Assembly: GCF_014643515.1 (NCBI RefSeq)
Contig: NZ_BMJP01000001.1
Location: 186,001-250,000, forward strand
Reading direction: 5' to 3'
Source of the DNA: Sphingomonas prati
GTDB taxonomy: Bacteria > Pseudomonadota > Alphaproteobacteria > Sphingomonadales > Sphingomonadaceae
DNA length: 64,000 nucleotides
Part shown: one piece after another, positions 61,799 through 64,000 of the stretch
Position numbering within the stretch: position 1 is the first letter of the stretch
Layout: each line of letters opens with the position of its first letter
Program-made: the position numbers and the translations under genes
The notes under the pieces: generated by a model
Seen by the model: the letters and a program-made list of their open reading frames with translations, nothing else
Database searches by the model: none
Told to the model about the DNA's origin: nothing

Positions 61799-63699
61799 CA
61801 GGCGTCCTTCTCGATCCGGACGAGCAGCATGCCTTCGCGCACCTGCCCCTCCACCACCGCATGCAGCTCCGCCACCACCCCGTCGAACGGCGCGGTCAGG
61901 CCATGCTCCATCTTCATCGCCTCCAGCGTGACGAGCTTCTGCCCCTTCGTCACCGCCGCGCCCTCGGCCACATCGACCGCGATGATCCGCCCGGGCATCG
62001 GCGACAGGATCGCGCCGTCGCCCGCGACAGCCCCTTCAGGCCCGCCCGGTCGATACAGCGTGAACACCCGCGTCACGCCGTCCTCGGTCACCGCCCAGCC
62101 CGCATCGATCCGCGTCACGCGCGGCAGGTCAGCGTCATCTTTGCCGACGACAACGTCATAGGACCGACCGCCCTCGGCAAGCCGAACCATGATCGGCGCA
62201 GCGTCCCCGTTCAGCCGGAAACCACTCTTGCCGGACGTCCGGCGGCGATGCCGATCACCCCTCGGCTGCCGCCCGACGACAACCCGCGCCACCGCCTGCA
62301 ACACCGCATCCGAAGGCTGTGCCGCCGGGATCAGCGCCTCACCCTCCCGCGCGATCAGCCCGGTATCGATCTCGCCACTCGCAAACCCCGCGTTGCGCAG
62401 CGCAAGCGTCAGGAACCCGGCATTCGTCCTGACCGGCCAGCACCGCGTCCGCGCCGTCATCTGCTCCAGGTTCGCGATCGCCAGCGCCCGGGTCGGCGCA
62501 TGCGTGACCAGCTTCGCGATCATTGGATCGTAGAAAGCCGACACCGCGTCGCCCTCCCTGACCCCCGTCTCGATCCGCACGGTCCGCCCACGATAGGGCT
62601 TGGGAAAGCACAGATAGTCCAGCCGCCCGATGCTCGGCAGGAACCCCGTCGCCGGGTCCTCCGCATACAGTCGCGCCTCCATCGCCCAGCCATTGATGGC
62701 CAGCTCGTCCTGCCGCTTCGGCAACCGCTCCCCGCTCGCGACGCGCAGCTGCCATTCGATCAGGTCGACGCCGGTGATCTCCTCGGTCACCGGATGCTCG
62801 ACCTGCAACCGCGTGTTCATTTCCATGAACCAGATCCGGTCGGCGCGAAGCCCCTTGCTCGCGTCCGCGATGAACTCGATCGTCCCCGCCCCGACATAGT
62901 CCACCGCCTTGGCCGCACGCACCGCCGCGTCGCAGATCGCGGCACGCGTCTCGGCGTCCATGCCGGGCGCGGGCGCTTCCTCGATCACCTTCTGATGCCG
63001 CCGCTGCAACGAACAGTCGCGCTCGAACAGATGGACGACGTCGCCATGCGTATCGCCGAACACCTGCACCTCGATATGGCGCGGCGACAGGATGTATTTT
63101 TCGATCAGGACGTCGGTATTGCCGAACGCCGCCGCCGCCTCGCGCTGGCAGGACAGCAGCGCATCGTCGAACGCTGCCGCCTCTTCCACGCGCCGCATCC
63201 CCTTGCCGCCGCCGCCCGCGACCGCCTTGATCAGCACCGGATAGCCGATCGCATCGGCCTCCGCGCGTAACCGCTCGGGCGACTGGTCCGCGCCCAGATA
63301 GCCCGGCGTCACCGGTACGCCCGCCGCGATCATGCGCTGCTTGGCGGCATCCTTCAGCCCCATCGCGCGGATGCTGTCCGGCCGCGGCCCGACCCACACC
63401 AGCCCGGCCTCGATCACGGCTTCCGCGAACTCGGCATTCTCCGACAGGAAACCATAGCCCGGATGGATCGCCTCCACCCCCGTGGCCAGCGCCGCCGCGA
63501 TAATCCGCTCGCCGACCAGATAGCTCTCGCGCGCCGGCGACGCGCCGATATGCACGGCCTCGTCAGCCTGCGCGACGTGCAGCGCCTGCGCATCGGCATC
63601 GGAATACACCGCGACCGTACGGATCCCGAGTGCCCGCGCGGTCCGGATGATGCGACAGGCGATTTCGCCGCGATTGGCGATCAGAAGCGATGCGATCAT
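61798..63699 (-). CDS. mccA: Acyl-CoA carboxylase biotin-carrying alpha subunit (methylcrotonyl-CoA type)
   Basis: A 633-residue protein: biotin carboxylase domain (LLIANRGEIACRIIRTAR start, ATP-grasp GGGGKGMR, FMEMNTRLQVEHPVTE), a linker BT-like domain, and a C-terminal biotinyl domain with the lysine about 596 in LEAMKMEHG. The start ATG at 63699 gives the standard family N-terminus; the longer frame upstream is rejected. With the beta subunit 4 bp upstream it most likely forms 3-methylcrotonyl-CoA carboxylase of leucine breakdown, although geranyl- or propionyl-CoA carboxylase are alternatives. Confidence 0.93.
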   Translation of the reverse strand: MIASLLIANRGEIACRIIRTARALGIRTVAVYSDADAQALHVAQADEAVHIGASPARESYLVGERIIAAALATGVEAIHPGYGFLSENAEFAEAVIEAGLVWVGPRPDSIRAMGLKDAAKQRMIAAGVPVTPGYLGADQSPERLRAEADAIGYPVLIKAVAGGGGKGMRRVEEAAAFDDALLSCQREAAAAFGNTDVLIEKYILSPRHIEVQVFGDTHGDVVHLFERDCSLQRRHQKVIEEAPAPGMDAETRAAICDAAVRAAKAVDYVGAGTIEFIADASKGLRADRIWFMEMNTRLQVEHPVTEEITGVDLIEWQLRVASGERLPKRQDELAINGWAMEARLYAEDPATGFLPSIGRLDYLCFPKPYRGRTVRIETGVREGDAVSAFYDPMIAKLVTHAPTRALAIANLEQMTARTRCWPVRTNAGFLTLALRNAGFASGEIDTGLIAREGEALIPAAQPSDAVLQAVARVVVGRQPRGDRHRRRTSGKSGFRLNGDAAPIMVRLAEGGRSYDVVVGKDDADLPRVTRIDAGWAVTEDGVTRVFTLYRPGGPEGAVAGDGAILSPMPGRIIAVDVAEGAAVTKGQKLVTLEAMKMEHGLTAPFDGVVAELHAVVEGQVREGMLLVRIEKDA

Positions 63700-63703
63700 G
63701 CGG

Positions 63704-64000
63704 CTACATCCTGAACACGCCGAACGCGGTGCGTTCGGGAATCGGGGCATTCAACGTCGCGGCCAGCGCCAGGCCCAGCACGTCGCGGGTCTGCGCCGGA
63801 TCGATGATCCCGTCGTCCCACAATCGCGCCGTCGCGTACCACGGGTTGCCTTCGTCCTCGTACTTCGCGCGGACCGGCGCCTTGAACGCTTCCGCCTCCT
63901 CCGCGGTCCAGCTGTCCGCGTCGCGGTGGACGGTCGCTAGCACCGACGCGGCCTGCTCACCGCCCATCACGCTGATCCGACTGTTCGGCCAGCTGAACAG
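63704..64000 (-). CDS. mccB: Acyl-CoA carboxylase beta (carboxyltransferase) subunit, C-terminal part
   Basis: The frame runs off the right edge (its 5' end is outside). The visible 98 residues include [42 protein letters not shown] and the end RTAFGVFRM, which are typical of methylcrotonyl-CoA carboxylase beta chains. Four bases separate it from mccA. The early reading LFSWPNSR begins at the window edge. Confidence 0.92.
   Translation of the reverse strand: MFSWPNSRISVMGGEQAASVLATVHRDADSWTAEEAEAFKAPVRAKYEDEGNPWYATARLWDDGIIDPAQTRDVLGLALAATLNAPIPERTAFGVFRM

Noticed and set aside
1-64000. CRISPR arrays, insertion sequences, prophage or integrated islands
   Set aside because: No regularly spaced direct repeats, transposase, integrase or phage genes were found; repeats seen are short extragenic palindromes.

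Overview
The window is a GC-rich, gene-dense chromosomal segment that looks like a sphingomonad (Sphingomonas or a close relative, Alphaproteobacteria). The supporting signs are the dusB-ntrB-ntrC-ntrY-ntrX-hfq-hflX gene order, an Hfq carrying two Sm domains in one chain (a trait I recall from Novosphingobium-type genomes), a fused IspDF, a cysteine-free L31, eukaryotic-type NADP isocitrate dehydrogenase and many four-base ATGA/GTGA gene overlaps. I see no insertion sequence, prophage, CRISPR array or origin. Every gap between genes is shorter than 300 bp. This is a core-genome region with a few accessory pockets.

Left part (1-16 kb): the end of polyphosphate kinase and its exopolyphosphatase; a leftward set of isocitrate dehydrogenase, a GNAT-nitrilase fusion and a CPA2 antiporter; then rightward psd-pssA (phosphatidylethanolamine synthesis), rpsB-tsf behind a foldable leader, and the operon pyrH-frr-uppS-cdsA-dxr-rseP-bamA-ompH/skp-fabZ, which supplies nucleotides, recycles ribosomes and builds isoprenoid carrier, phospholipid, outer-membrane proteins and fatty acids. 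A strong hairpin terminator closes it at about 20.27 kb.

Middle part (20-47 kb): mobA, rpmE and xdhC with a tRNA-Ser(UGA) directly upstream of xdhC; a rightward chain of peptidoglycan enzymes (lytic transglycosylase, RlpA, PBP5-type carboxypeptidase) running into tmk-holB-metG-tatD-MBL hydrolase-aspartic protease; mazG; the leftward nitrogen-regulation/RNA-chaperone operon dusB to hflX; ispDF and pncC; lipA-ratA; carbonic anhydrase with an EamA exporter; and ettA.

Right part (47-64 kb) is more accessory: an M28 peptidase, a GNAT enzyme, a GH130 phosphorylase-like enzyme beside a GT4 glycosyltransferase fused to a helical glycosidase-like domain, an acidic heptad-repeat lipoprotein, cysS, class II DAHP synthase, an LprI-like protein, an alpha/beta hydrolase, a small XRE regulator with a membrane partner behind a clear repeat operator, GFA and VOC proteins, and the end of a leucine/isovalerate-type cluster (CitE-like lyase, MaoC hydratase, biotin carboxylase subunit and the tail of the carboxyltransferase subunit).

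Points most worth a second look: the GT4-fusion/GH130 pair, the double Hfq, the hairpin covering the ribosome binding site of the GNAT-nitrilase gene, the folded leader of rpsB, the paired repeats over the XRE promoter, the interleaved inverted repeats after ppx, and the tRNA-Ser/xdhC arrangement. All functional calls come from reading motifs by eye. No database search was run.
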